17,874 bases of DNA, from NCBI GenBank assembly GCA_041859205.1, contig JBHEKU010000296.1, positions 1-17,874 on the forward strand, given 5' to 3'. The notes beneath the pieces were generated by a model, which had not been told where the DNA came from, ran no database searches, and saw only the letters and a list, made by a program, of their open reading frames with translations. Positions within the stretch are counted from its first letter, which is position 1, and each line of letters begins with the position of its first letter. The position numbers were made by a program, and so were the translations under genes. Of this stretch, positions 5,874 through 12,760 are shown one piece after another. The DNA is from JAFDZO01 sp041859205. GTDB taxonomy: Bacteria > Bacteroidota > Ignavibacteria > Tepidaquicellales > Tepidaquicellaceae.

Positions 5874-7067
5874 ATGGATTTATTTCAAAAATGTTATAAT
5901 TTCACACGCGCAGACGAAGTAAAGGCAAGCGGAATGTATCCGTATTTCAGAGCAATCGAAGAAAACGAAGGACCGGTAGTGCAGATTGAGGGAAGAAAAA
6001 TAATTATGGCGGGCTCCAATAATTATCTAGGGCTCACCGCTCATCCTAAAGTTAAAGAAGCAGCATTAGAGGCAATCAGAAAATATGGAACTGGCTGTTC
6101 GGGTTCTCGCTATCTTACAGGGACATTGGATTTACACATAAATCTTGAGAAGAAATTTGCTGAGTTCTTCGGAAAAGAAGACTGTTTGCTTTTTTCAACA
6201 GGATATCAGACAGCACAGGGAATTATACCAACGCTCGTATCAAAGGGTGATTACACAATTGCAGATAAAGATGACCACGCTTGTATCGTTGCCGCGAATA
6301 TGATGGCTAAGGGAGGCTTTGCTGAGTTTAAACGATATCAGCATAACGATATGGCTGACCTTGAGAAAGTGCTCTCCAGAATTCCTATAGATGCAGCCAA
6401 GTTAGTTACCACTGACGGTGTGTTTTCAACCACTGGAGAAATTGTTGATCTTCCAAAGCTTGTAGAGCTATGTAAAAAGTATAACGCAAGGATTTTAGTC
6501 GACGATGCACACTCAACCGGAGTTATCGGTAAAGGCGGAAGAGGAACTGCATCTAAGTTCGGACTTGATAACGAAGTTGATATGATAATGGGTACATTCT
6601 CAAAAACATTTGCATCACTCGGCGGATTTGTAGCAGGGGAAAGAGCTGTTATAAATTATATAAAACATCATTCACCTGCATTGATTTTCTCAGCTTCGCC
6701 TACACCTGCATCGGTTGCAGCGGCAAGCGCAGCATTAGATATTTTATTAGCAGAGCCTGAAAGAATAGATAACCTTATTGCCAATGCAGCTAAGATGAGA
6801 GACGGATTTAAAGCAATGGGCTTTAATGTTATTGAAAGCGAAACAGCAATTGTACCGGTTGTTCTTGGACAAGATGATATTACATTTATGTTCTGGAGAA
6901 AATTATTTGATGCCGGTGTTTTTGTGAATGCATTCATTTCTCCGGGTGTTCCTGTAGGAATGGCAATGCTCAGAACATCGTTTATGGCTTCACATAAAGA
7001 CGAACATCTGAACAGAATACTTGAGATATTCGGTGATATCGGAAAAGAATTAGGTGTAATTAAGTAA
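5874..7067 (+). CDS. spt: Serine palmitoyltransferase-type alpha-oxoamine synthase
   Basis: 397 residues, PLP-dependent fold type I. The family condenses an amino acid with an acyl-CoA; this member most resembles bacterial serine palmitoyltransferase (serine + palmitoyl-CoA to 3-ketosphinganine, EC 2.3.1.50), the first step of sphingolipid synthesis. Signatures: GSNNYLGLTAHPKV (47-60), YGTGCSGSRYLTGTLDLH (71-88), FSTGYQ (107-112), DHA with His135 as the PLP ring-stacking residue, VDDAHSTGVIGKGGRGT (209-225) with Asp210/Asp211 and His213, and TFSKTFASLGGF (241-252) with Lys244 as the PLP lysine. The N-terminus (FTRADEVKASGMYPYFRAIE) is characteristic of the bacterial SPT branch rather than KBL, BioF or HemA, though glycine C-acetyltransferase remains an alternative. 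The divergent SDR gene strengthens the sphingolipid reading. No clear Shine-Dalgarno precedes the ATG. A terminator follows at 7141-7174. Confidence 0.82.
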   Translation: MDLFQKCYNFTRADEVKASGMYPYFRAIEENEGPVVQIEGRKIIMAGSNNYLGLTAHPKVKEAALEAIRKYGTGCSGSRYLTGTLDLHINLEKKFAEFFGKEDCLLFSTGYQTAQGIIPTLVSKGDYTIADKDDHACIVAANMMAKGGFAEFKRYQHNDMADLEKVLSRIPIDAAKLVTTDGVFSTTGEIVDLPKLVELCKKYNARILVDDAHSTGVIGKGGRGTASKFGLDNEVDMIMGTFSKTFASLGGFVAGERAVINYIKHHSPALIFSASPTPASVAAASAALDILLAEPERIDNLIANAAKMRDGFKAMGFNVIESETAIVPVVLGQDDITFMFWRKLFDAGVFVNAFISPGVPVGMAMLRTSFMASHKDEHLNRILEIFGDIGKELGVIK

Positions 7068-7140
7068 ATCACGGATTGCTCTGATTTGAAATGATTTATA
7101 TGATTTAAGACTTTGAAACACAATTCTTTGAAATAATATT

Positions 7141-7174
7141 AATGCCAATGCAGTAATTTGTATTGGCATTTTTT
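7141..7174 (+). terminator. Intrinsic terminator of the palmitoyltransferase gene
   Basis: AATGCCAATGCA (7141-7152) pairs with TGTATTGGCATT (7159-7170) over a six-base loop with one G-T wobble. TTTT follows at 7171-7174, giving an uninterrupted run of six Ts (7169-7174). It lies 74 nt past the stop. Confidence 0.8.
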
Positions 7175-7202
7175 GTAATCAATAATTCACTCTTCATTCT
7201 GC

Positions 7203-7260
7203 TTCCCAACGTCCTCGTTGGGAAGCCTGTAATTTACATTCCCAACGAGGACGTTGGGAA
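7203..7260. repeat. 22-bp perfect inverted repeat, each arm itself a hairpin
   Basis: The arm at 7203-7224 is the exact reverse complement of the arm at 7239-7260, with a 14-nt spacer. Each arm is also a hairpin: CCCAACG-tcct-CGTTGGG on the left and CCCAACG-agga-CGTTGGG on the right. The element is GC-rich against its surroundings and sits 14 nt upstream of the GNAT start codon, in its promoter or leader. It looks like a dispersed palindromic repeat (REP/MITE-like). The weaker palindrome at 2976-3001 shares its motif. Confidence 0.7.
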
Positions 7261-7274
7261 TGAGATGAAATATT

Positions 7275-7721
7275 ATGATAATTCGTAAAGCCACATTAGA
7301 AGATTTCCCACAAATAGATGCATTCGATGTTTTTGCACTTGATAGAAAAGCCGAAATTAACCGAGGTGAAATATTAGTAGCAATTATTGATGATAAAATT
7401 GCCGGGTACATTACACATAATAAAAATTTTTATGGTGGTGCTTTCGTGCAGTTTGTATGTGTGAATGATTGCTTTAAAAAAATGGGAGTAGCAAAAGCTT
7501 TATTCGCTGAAGTTGAAAAGCTTTATAAAGAAGCCGGGAATAAAATAATATTCTCTTCCACAGAGGATGACAATGAAATCATGCTTGGATTTTTTGAGAG
7601 AAACAACTGGAAGAGGTCAGGAATAATTTACAATATTCAGAAACAAGCTGAGATTGTTTTTATAAAACGATTGATTGATTCAGATGAAGAGTTTCAGTAT
7701 TATCCTCAATTATATAAATAA
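7275..7721 (+). CDS. GNAT-family N-acetyltransferase
   Basis: 148 residues, typical of a single-domain GNAT that moves an acetyl group from acetyl-CoA to an amine. The N-terminus MIIRKATLEDFPQI is the usual first strand and helix. Motif A is VCVNDCFKKMGVAKALF (61-77), where KKMGVAKA fills the acetyl-CoA pyrophosphate loop (Q/RxxGxG/A). Motif B is FFERNNWKRSG (106-116). The acceptor cannot be predicted. It is the first gene of a probable three-gene operon (20-nt and 5-nt gaps to the next two). Its own leader contains the inverted repeat at 7203-7260. A role as the N-acyltransferase of ceramide synthesis is conceivable because bacterial ceramide synthase has been assigned a GNAT-like fold, but a terminator separates it from the palmitoyltransferase gene. 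Confidence 0.8.
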   Translation: MIIRKATLEDFPQIDAFDVFALDRKAEINRGEILVAIIDDKIAGYITHNKNFYGGAFVQFVCVNDCFKKMGVAKALFAEVEKLYKEAGNKIIFSSTEDDNEIMLGFFERNNWKRSGIIYNIQKQAEIVFIKRLIDSDEEFQYYPQLYK

Positions 7722-7741
7722 ATTAACTTATAAATATAAAC

Positions 7742-8167
7742 ATGCTTAAACTAATTCCAATTTTACTTTTATCTCTAATACTAACTTCCTGCTCTAAGGA
7801 AGATAAACCAAAAACAGATTCTACTTCTAATACGAATACAACACAAAATTCTCCCAATGCTAATGATTTAAGCGGAGAGAATATGACAAAGGAAGAAATA
7901 TTCAGTTCGACTTTAGTGCAGGATATTGCAGGAGATGAAAATGAAGACCTTGAAATTTATCTGGAAGAAGTAGTTTATCCTATGGTATCTAAGTCAAATA
8001 AAGTATCATTAGAAAAAATATCCGGTTCGCTTTATTTGCTAACTTACGATGACAACGGAACTATGAAGAACTTAATGATACAGGAGTATTACTCGCCGGC
8101 AAAAGATGAAATGGTATTCGATAAAGTTGATACTCCGATAAATGCAGTAAAGCAATTCGTTAAATAA
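7742..8167 (+). CDS. Small lipoprotein of unknown function
   Basis: 141 residues. The N-terminus is a lipoprotein signal: MLKLIPILLLSLILTSC with the lipobox ending at Cys17 (LTSC). A Ser/Thr/Asn-rich linker spans about 25-45 (DSTSNTNTTQNSPNAND), which is usual between the lipid anchor and the folded part. The mature domain (about 48-141) is acidic and mixed alpha/beta, with LVQDIAGDENEDLEIYLEEV and GSLYLLTYDDNGTMKNLMIQEY as its strongest features. It should be anchored to the inner or outer membrane facing the periplasm. It lies 20 nt after the GNAT gene and 5 nt before the next exported protein. I do not recognise the family. Confidence 0.7.
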   Translation: MLKLIPILLLSLILTSCSKEDKPKTDSTSNTNTTQNSPNANDLSGENMTKEEIFSSTLVQDIAGDENEDLEIYLEEVVYPMVSKSNKVSLEKISGSLYLLTYDDNGTMKNLMIQEYYSPAKDEMVFDKVDTPINAVKQFVK

Positions 8168-8172
8168 AACAC

Positions 8173-8595
8173 ATGAAAGCTTTACTTAGAATAATAATTT
8201 TATTGTTTGCAATTTCTGTACAGGCTCAGGAAATTAAAGAACCTAAATGGTTTCATTTAGAAGGTGTAAATAATCCTGAGTATAGAGTTTATCTAAATGA
8301 AACTAATATTGAGTACATACCCGGGGTTACAATTATAGCAGATTTAAAATATGGTTTTTTTTCTGATTCATTGGTAAGCTATTCAATCAATAAAGTGAAA
8401 TTTTTAGTCCCTGAAAGTACTTTCCAAATGCTTTCCAATCATAGTTATTACATTAGTAAGGATGGTGTACAGACTGAACATGTTGCAGAGCATGTTAATC
8501 CTCCATCTCATCCTTTAATTCCCGGTTCTGAAATGAGTGTCATTTATCAGGGAGTTTACATACAAGCTGTTACAATTGGTCCAACAAATAAATGA
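8173..8595 (+). CDS. Exported protein of unknown function
   Basis: 140 residues with a Sec signal peptide, MKALLRIIILLFAISVQAQ, probably cut at VQA-Q or just after, the form common in Bacteroidota and their relatives. The mature part begins EIKEPKWFHLEGV and is rich in aromatic residues and beta-strand-like segments (YRVYLNETNIEYI; YGFFSDSLVSYSINKVKFLV). It ends in MSVIYQGVYIQAVTIGPTNK. No catalytic motif is visible. It starts 5 nt after the lipoprotein stop, so both are probably made together and may act in the same envelope process. A strong terminator follows at 8662-8695. Confidence 0.65.
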   Translation: MKALLRIIILLFAISVQAQEIKEPKWFHLEGVNNPEYRVYLNETNIEYIPGVTIIADLKYGFFSDSLVSYSINKVKFLVPESTFQMLSNHSYYISKDGVQTEHVAEHVNPPSHPLIPGSEMSVIYQGVYIQAVTIGPTNK

Positions 8596-8661
8596 AGACT
8601 TACGAGTTTTATATGCAAAAGTAAACTAGAACAAATAATTTCAAGATTGGTATTTCAAATT

Positions 8662-8695
8662 AAAGATGCGTGAATTAAATTTACGCATCTTTTTT
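8662..8695 (+). terminator. Intrinsic terminator of the GNAT-lipoprotein operon
   Basis: AAAGATGCGT (8662-8671) pairs with ACGCATCTTT (8683-8692) across an 11-base loop. The T-run spans 8690-8695. It separates this operon from the channel gene that starts at 8710. Confidence 0.85.
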
Positions 8696-8709
8696 ATTTT
8701 ACTCAAAAA

Positions 8710-9327
8710 ATGTCTCATATTAATTTTGGTAGTTTTTCAAAAAGCAGAATTGAAGCATTCAGCGATGGAGTGTTTGCAATTATTGTAACTCTACTTGTGC
8801 TTGAAATAAAAATTCCACATCTGCACGAAGTAAACAATAAAGAATTTTTGCATTCTATGATTGAGCTGATTCCAAAAATTCTTGCATGGATGAACAGCTT
8901 TTTAGTTGTCTGTGTTATCTGGATGAATCATCACAGGTTGATGGAAATGTTCAAGCGGATTGATGTTGGTCTTTTCTGGTTCAATAATTTTCTTCTGATG
9001 TCGACTTCTCTAATACCATTCCCAACTGCCTTACTTGGAGAGTATATAAATTTAGAATATGCTGTGTTTTTTTACGGAGCATGTTCTTTGCTTATGGCAA
9101 TAAGTTTTATTGTAATTAGATTATATGTTACTAAAAGACCTGAGCTTTTGAAAGAAGATGTGGATTTGAAGGCTTTTAAAAGAGGAACTATAGATACGTT
9201 CAGATATGGATTTATGCTATATCTTGCAGGAGCTATAGTAAGTCTGTTTAATCCGTGGATAGCGTTTGCGATTTATTTCTTTATTCCGATATATTTTATT
9301 TTCCCCCGAGCTACGGTGGGAAAATAA
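8710..9327 (+). CDS. TMEM175-family potassium channel (DUF1211)
   Basis: 205 residues, the size of the bacterial single-repeat form, in which four subunits of six helices form a K+-permeable pore in the cytoplasmic membrane. The first helix holds the family signature, Arg13 followed by FSDGVFAIIVTLLVLEI (17-33). Conserved elements follow: WMNSFLVVCVIWMNHHR (60-76) with Trp71 and His74/His75, and LIPFPTALLGEY (101-112). Further hydrophobic segments lie at about 118-140 and 168-199. The ATG lies directly after the previous terminator, with no clear Shine-Dalgarno site. The last codons (FPRATVGK) fall inside a palindrome at 9299-9324, so the C-terminus may have been altered by repeat DNA. A two-way terminator follows directly. 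Confidence 0.9.
   Translation: MSHINFGSFSKSRIEAFSDGVFAIIVTLLVLEIKIPHLHEVNNKEFLHSMIELIPKILAWMNSFLVVCVIWMNHHRLMEMFKRIDVGLFWFNNFLLMSTSLIPFPTALLGEYINLEYAVFFYGACSLLMAISFIVIRLYVTKRPELLKEDVDLKAFKRGTIDTFRYGFMLYLAGAIVSLFNPWIAFAIYFFIPIYFIFPRATVGK
9299..9324. repeat. Palindrome overlapping the end of the channel gene
   Basis: TTTTCCC (9299-9305) pairs with GGGAAAA (9318-9324), and inside it CCG (9306-9308) pairs with CGG (9314-9316) around AGCTA, with a single bulged T at 9317. It encodes the last residues of the TMEM175 protein and abuts its TAA. It is separate from the terminator that starts 4 nt later. Confidence 0.5.
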
Positions 9328-9362
9328 AAAAGCCTTTACACTCAGGAAATGTAAAGGCTTTT
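9328..9362. terminator. Bidirectional intrinsic terminator
   Basis: AAAAGCCTTTACA (9328-9340) and TGTAAAGGCTTTT (9350-9362) form a perfect 13-bp stem with a 9-base loop. A-runs on the left and T-runs on the right let it work on both strands. It lies between the convergent channel gene and the small minus-strand gene ending at 9386. Confidence 0.85.
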
Positions 9363-9385
9363 ATAAATCTGATTGTAAAAATGAA

Positions 9386-9715
9386 TTATACTTCAGATAA
9401 AGCAGGGGAGTTTGTTTTGTGTCCCCAAACAGCATCCTGCAATCCCCAATAGAAATTATATTCGCTTGCAGTAACCTTATTTACTTTTTTAGTATTAGTG
9501 CCTTCATCAGTATGCAAATAAATAATATCACCTTTTTTCACTTTAACAGATTCAAATTTGTAATTTTTTTGTGATCTGTAAACTGTCTCATCGCCTGTAG
9601 CATTTTTTATGTGAACTTTGTATTCACTTAGATTGCAGTCTTTTACAACTTTAATACAAAGATTTTCTTTGAACAGATAACCTTTATCGTTTAGTGCAGT
9701 TATTTCTAATTTCAT
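9386..9715 (-). CDS. Small beta-rich protein, possibly lamin-tail-like
   Basis: 109 residues without a signal peptide or membrane segment. The chain is mostly short beta-strand-like stretches: LEITALNDKG, CIKVVKDCNLSEYKVHI, NYKFESVKVKKGDIIYLHT. The C-terminal part DEGTN...NFYWGLQDAVWG recalls the end of lamin-tail domains, where a GxGTxT stretch leads to YWG...VWNN, an immunoglobulin-like fold found in many bacterial surface proteins. Here it stands alone and has no export signal, which is unusual. The family assignment rests on that short motif and is weak. The gene is convergent with the channel gene and ends at the shared two-way terminator. Confidence 0.6.
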   Translation of the reverse strand: MKLEITALNDKGYLFKENLCIKVVKDCNLSEYKVHIKNATGDETVYRSQKNYKFESVKVKKGDIIYLHTDEGTNTKKVNKVTASEYNFYWGLQDAVWGHKTNSPALSEV

Positions 9716-10061
9716 AATATAGTTAGATTAGATTTTTTATTTTATATGGATGCAGGAGGATGTCAATTTCCGGATTTACTTCCACCAATTGCTGCATGCA
9801 CCGGAATGATTGATTATTTATAAGATAACAAAACGAACCATTAATGTATATGGGAAAAAAAGCGGATAAGTATTGGCTTTTAAAAATCCAAACTAAGCCT
9901 AAGTATTAGTACTTATTATTGATTTATTTATGTTTACATTGAAATTGAGTCTATTGTTTTACCCATTCTAATTCTCACAAGTTTTCTTTCCTTCGATTTC
10001 CCATCAGGATGCAGACTAAAAATAGATTGTCAAAATAATTTTTTTTATTAAGGATGTAACA
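9716..10061. other. 346-bp gene-poor stretch
   Basis: Divergent region between the small minus-strand gene and the histidine kinase gene. It must hold both promoters, but no clear TAnnTTTG element is visible on the plus strand. A 25-codon frame at 9746-9823 is the only short open frame that looks deliberate. An AAGGA at 10050-10054 serves the kinase gene. Confidence 0.4.
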
Positions 10062-11666
10062 ATGCTTATGAAAGAAAAAAATGTTTTTGCCAGGTTTAAC
10101 AATGTATCAATTTCAAAAAAATTGTATCTTGTTGTCGGTGTTTTGCTCGGAATTGTAACACTCGAGTTGTTTACTATATGGTTTACAATTAACACAATAT
10201 CTTCAATACGCTCATTTGTTGTGGCTGAAAGTTCGTGGTCTAAGTCACAGAAAGATGCAAGATACCAGCTGCTAAGATATACCCGCACAAAAGACGAAGC
10301 AGATTATATTGCTTTTGAAAAATTCATATCTATTCCGCTTGGGTTTCGAATTTCCTTAATTGAGCTTCAGAAAACTAATCCGGATAAAAAGATTATTCGG
10401 GAAGGATTTTTGAAGGGAAACGTCCATCCGGATGATATAGACGATATGATAACTCTTATTACCAGATTTCGAAATGTTTCCTATATGAAAAATGCGGTAT
10501 CAATCTGGATTGAAGCTGATTCTCATATCGGAAATTTTATATCTATTGGAAAAAGTATTCATGACGAAATAAATTCGCCTGTGCCATCTAAGGAAAAATT
10601 AACCGAATTGGTAAATACAGTTGACCCTATCAACCAAAGACTTACAATCTTAGATTCTGAGTTCACACAAACTCTTGGGCAAGGTTCACGACAACTGGGG
10701 AATCTTATTTTGACAATATTGTTTTTAGTAATTTTATCAATGGAACTGATTGGTCTTGGGCTAGCTATTGTTGTGAGTAAAGGAATCATAAAAGGATTGC
10801 GTGAAATTAACAAAGCTGCCAACGATATAAAACGTGGTAATTTAACGAAGCGTGTAAATGTATTCTCTAAAGATGAAATTGGTTTAGCCTCAGTCTCAAT
10901 AAATGAAATGACTGAACAGCTAATAAAATCTAACATTGAGCTTTTACAATCTAAAGAAGATTTTGAAAGTTTGGCAAACAAACTTCAAATGCAGAATAAG
11001 CAGCTTATTGAGTTTGCTCACATTACATCGCATAATCTGCGCGCGCCTACAAGTAATCTTTTTTCTCTATTACACTTATATAAAAAATCTGACACGGTAG
11101 AGGAACAAGAAGAACTTATTGAACGCTTTGAAAAAGTAATTAATCATCTTTCAGATACTCTTAACGATTTGATGGCAGCAATCCGTATAAAGGAAGAAGG
11201 CTGTAAACAAACTGAAGTTATAAACGTCGAAAATGTTACAATTAAATCAATTGAAATTTTGAGCGGGCAAATTATTGAAACAGGAGCTTCAATCAATTAC
11301 AATTTTTCTGCTGTAAGTGAAATATTGTATAACAAAAATTATATGGAAAGTATAATTTTGAACCTGCTTCATAATGCGATAAAATACAGAAGTCCTGATA
11401 GAAAACCTGTTATTCAAATTCACTCAGAGGTTGAAGACGGAAAATTTGTTCTTTATGTTGTAGATAACGGATTAGGAATTGACTTAGTCAGGCACGGAGC
11501 TAAATTATTCGGACTTCGTAAAGTATTTCACAGAAATAAAGACGCAAAAGGTATTGGTTTGTTTATTACTAAAACACAGGTAGAAGCAATGGGTGGAAAA
11601 ATATCCTGCAAAAGCGAAGTAGGCAAAGGTTCTGTATTTATTGTAAATTTTAATTCTGAGCTATGA
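10062..11666 (+). CDS. Membrane sensor histidine kinase (HAMP-HisKA-HATPase)
   Basis: 534 residues. Membrane helix 1 spans about 21-43, an outward-facing helical sensor about 44-212, membrane helix 2 about 213-238, and HAMP about 239-291. A linker coiled coil leads to the dimerisation domain, with His324 in ITSHNLRAPTSNL as the phosphate-accepting histidine (the SHNLRAP form common in Bacteroidota relatives). The ATPase domain has the N box LLHNAIKY (Asn438), G1 box DNGLGID (468-474) and G2 box GIGL (497-500). The sensor half is helical, like the four-helix or CHASE3-like input domains, but the ligand is unknown. The start at 10062 has AAGGA at 10050-10054 with a 7-nt gap, which favours it over the ATG at 10068. 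The stop overlaps the response regulator start, so the two are translationally coupled. Confidence 0.92.
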   Translation: MLMKEKNVFARFNNVSISKKLYLVVGVLLGIVTLELFTIWFTINTISSIRSFVVAESSWSKSQKDARYQLLRYTRTKDEADYIAFEKFISIPLGFRISLIELQKTNPDKKIIREGFLKGNVHPDDIDDMITLITRFRNVSYMKNAVSIWIEADSHIGNFISIGKSIHDEINSPVPSKEKLTELVNTVDPINQRLTILDSEFTQTLGQGSRQLGNLILTILFLVILSMELIGLGLAIVVSKGIIKGLREINKAANDIKRGNLTKRVNVFSKDEIGLASVSINEMTEQLIKSNIELLQSKEDFESLANKLQMQNKQLIEFAHITSHNLRAPTSNLFSLLHLYKKSDTVEEQEELIERFEKVINHLSDTLNDLMAAIRIKEEGCKQTEVINVENVTIKSIEILSGQIIETGASINYNFSAVSEILYNKNYMESIILNLLHNAIKYRSPDRKPVIQIHSEVEDGKFVLYVVDNGLGIDLVRHGAKLFGLRKVFHRNKDAKGIGLFITKTQVEAMGGKISCKSEVGKGSVFIVNFNSEL

Positions 11667-12085
11667 CAAATCCAATTGTAGTATGTCTGATTGATGATGA
11701 CACTATTTACCAGTTTTATATGAAAAAAATCATATATGCGCTTCACAAAATAAACAAAGTACTTTCATTTGGAGATGGCGAAGAGGCAGCTGAATTTATG
11801 GAATCGAACATATCGAATAGCTCAGAGCTTCCGAATATAATTTTTCTTGATATTAACATGCCAATAATGGACGGCTGGGAGTTTTTGGATGAATATGCCA
11901 AACTCAAACCGAAAATTGACAAGAATATTACATTATATATGCTCTCCTCATCTAATGATGAAAAGGATATTGAACGTGCTAAAAAAATTAATGACGTATC
12001 AGATTTTCTGGTAAAACCTATAAGACCTGCCCAGCTTGAGGAAATTATAAAAGTATTAAAATTAGAAGGAAATGAGTCTAATTAA
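11663..12085 (+). CDS. Single-domain response regulator
   Basis: 140 residues, a receiver domain only, with no DNA-binding output. The acidic pocket is Asp11-Asp12-Asp13 (LIDDDT), the phosphate-accepting residue is Asp63 in FLDINMPIMDGWEFLD, the switch Ser lies in MLSSS (about 95-97), and the conserved lysine is Lys118 in VKP. Its ATG overlaps the TGA of the kinase gene in an ATGA arrangement, so it is almost certainly the cognate partner. The sequence is of the CheY/Rcp1-like type. It must act through protein contacts, either on another kinase, as a phosphate sink, or on motility or secretion machinery; the window does not show which. Confidence 0.92.
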   Translation: MTNPIVVCLIDDDTIYQFYMKKIIYALHKINKVLSFGDGEEAAEFMESNISNSSELPNIIFLDINMPIMDGWEFLDEYAKLKPKIDKNITLYMLSSSNDEKDIERAKKINDVSDFLVKPIRPAQLEEIIKVLKLEGNESN

Positions 12086-12358
12086 CCAATAATAATCAGC
12101 AGTTAACCGTCATAAGACCTTATTTCTTTGTTAGAAAACAATTTTACAGATGAGAAATATCAGTCATTTATTAATCTGTTCGTACTGCTAAAGTACTAAG
12201 TAAAATTACTGATTTAGTATTTGTATTAATATAATAAAAACGTATATTCCTCTAGATTTCTTTTATACCCTTCAAACTTAATTCCTTTTTCGAAACCACT
12301 TCGAAAATTTCTTATCAACAAAAATTAAACATAAATTCTCTGAAGGAGAAAAATCATT

Positions 12359-12694
12359 ATGAGTAAAATTATTATTGCAATGTTATTTGCATTTATTGTA
12401 ATTCCGTTTTCCGCTAATGCTCAGGAAATCAGTTCAGAAGTTCATAAGACTCATCAAACTGAAATCAAAAAAAGTGAAGCTCCTGTAAAGCTGCAGGAGT
12501 TAAAATCAAAACTGATTGACCAATACGGTGTAGACGGCTTCAGATTCGTAAAATCAAATGATGCAACAACAAAGACTCAAAAAACTTTGACTGCACATGA
12601 GTTATCGGAAACTTCCGGTCTTGATGAATATACAATCATAATTATTCTGGCAGTTATTGGTGCTATTGCAGTTATATTACTGGTTTTCAGATGA
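12359..12694 (+). CDS. Small exported protein with a C-terminal membrane helix
   Basis: 111 residues. It has a signal peptide, MSKIIIAMLFAFIVIPFSANA-Q (cleavage after Ala21), then a charged helical segment of about 65 residues (HQTEIKKSEAPVKLQELKSK, YGVDGFRF), and a C-terminal hydrophobic helix at about 91-110 (YTIIIILAVIGAIAVILLVF) ending in one Arg. It should be anchored in the inner membrane with its body in the periplasm. It has the strongest Shine-Dalgarno site in the window (AAGGAG at 12343-12348, 10 nt before ATG), suggesting high expression. The helix-plus-Arg ending recalls sorting tags such as PEP-CTERM, but no PEP-like motif is present. The family is not recognised. It lies 273 nt after the response regulator, so a shared transcript is uncertain. 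Confidence 0.65.
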   Translation: MSKIIIAMLFAFIVIPFSANAQEISSEVHKTHQTEIKKSEAPVKLQELKSKLIDQYGVDGFRFVKSNDATTKTQKTLTAHELSETSGLDEYTIIIILAVIGAIAVILLVFR

Positions 12695-12703
12695 GATTAT
12701 AAT

Positions 12704-12735
12704 ACTTCCCAATCTATAAATTCAGATTGGGAAGT
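12704..12735. terminator. Strong hairpin between convergent genes
   Basis: ACTTCCCAATCT (12704-12715) and AGATTGGGAAGT (12724-12735) form a perfect 12-bp stem with an 8-base loop. It lies 9 nt past the stop of the exported protein and 25 nt from the end of the phenol-lyase gene. The T-tract is poor on both strands, so it may stabilise mRNA ends rather than terminate transcription efficiently. Confidence 0.55.
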
Positions 12736-12760
12736 AAGTAGTTCAATAGGAAATTATGCC

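Noticed and set aside
6668..7123. Minus-strand open frame of 151 codons at the end of the palmitoyltransferase gene
   Set aside because: It is antisense to the conserved C-terminal part of that enzyme; its Ser/Ala/Ile-rich sequence is typical of a shadow frame.
7275..7721. GNAT gene as the ceramide synthase of the sphingolipid pathway
   Set aside because: It is a short single-domain GNAT, is separated from the palmitoyltransferase gene by a strong terminator and a repeat, and is tied instead to a lipoprotein operon.
10559..10981. Minus-strand open frame inside the histidine kinase gene
   Set aside because: It is antisense to the second membrane helix and HAMP region of the kinase and shows no family features.
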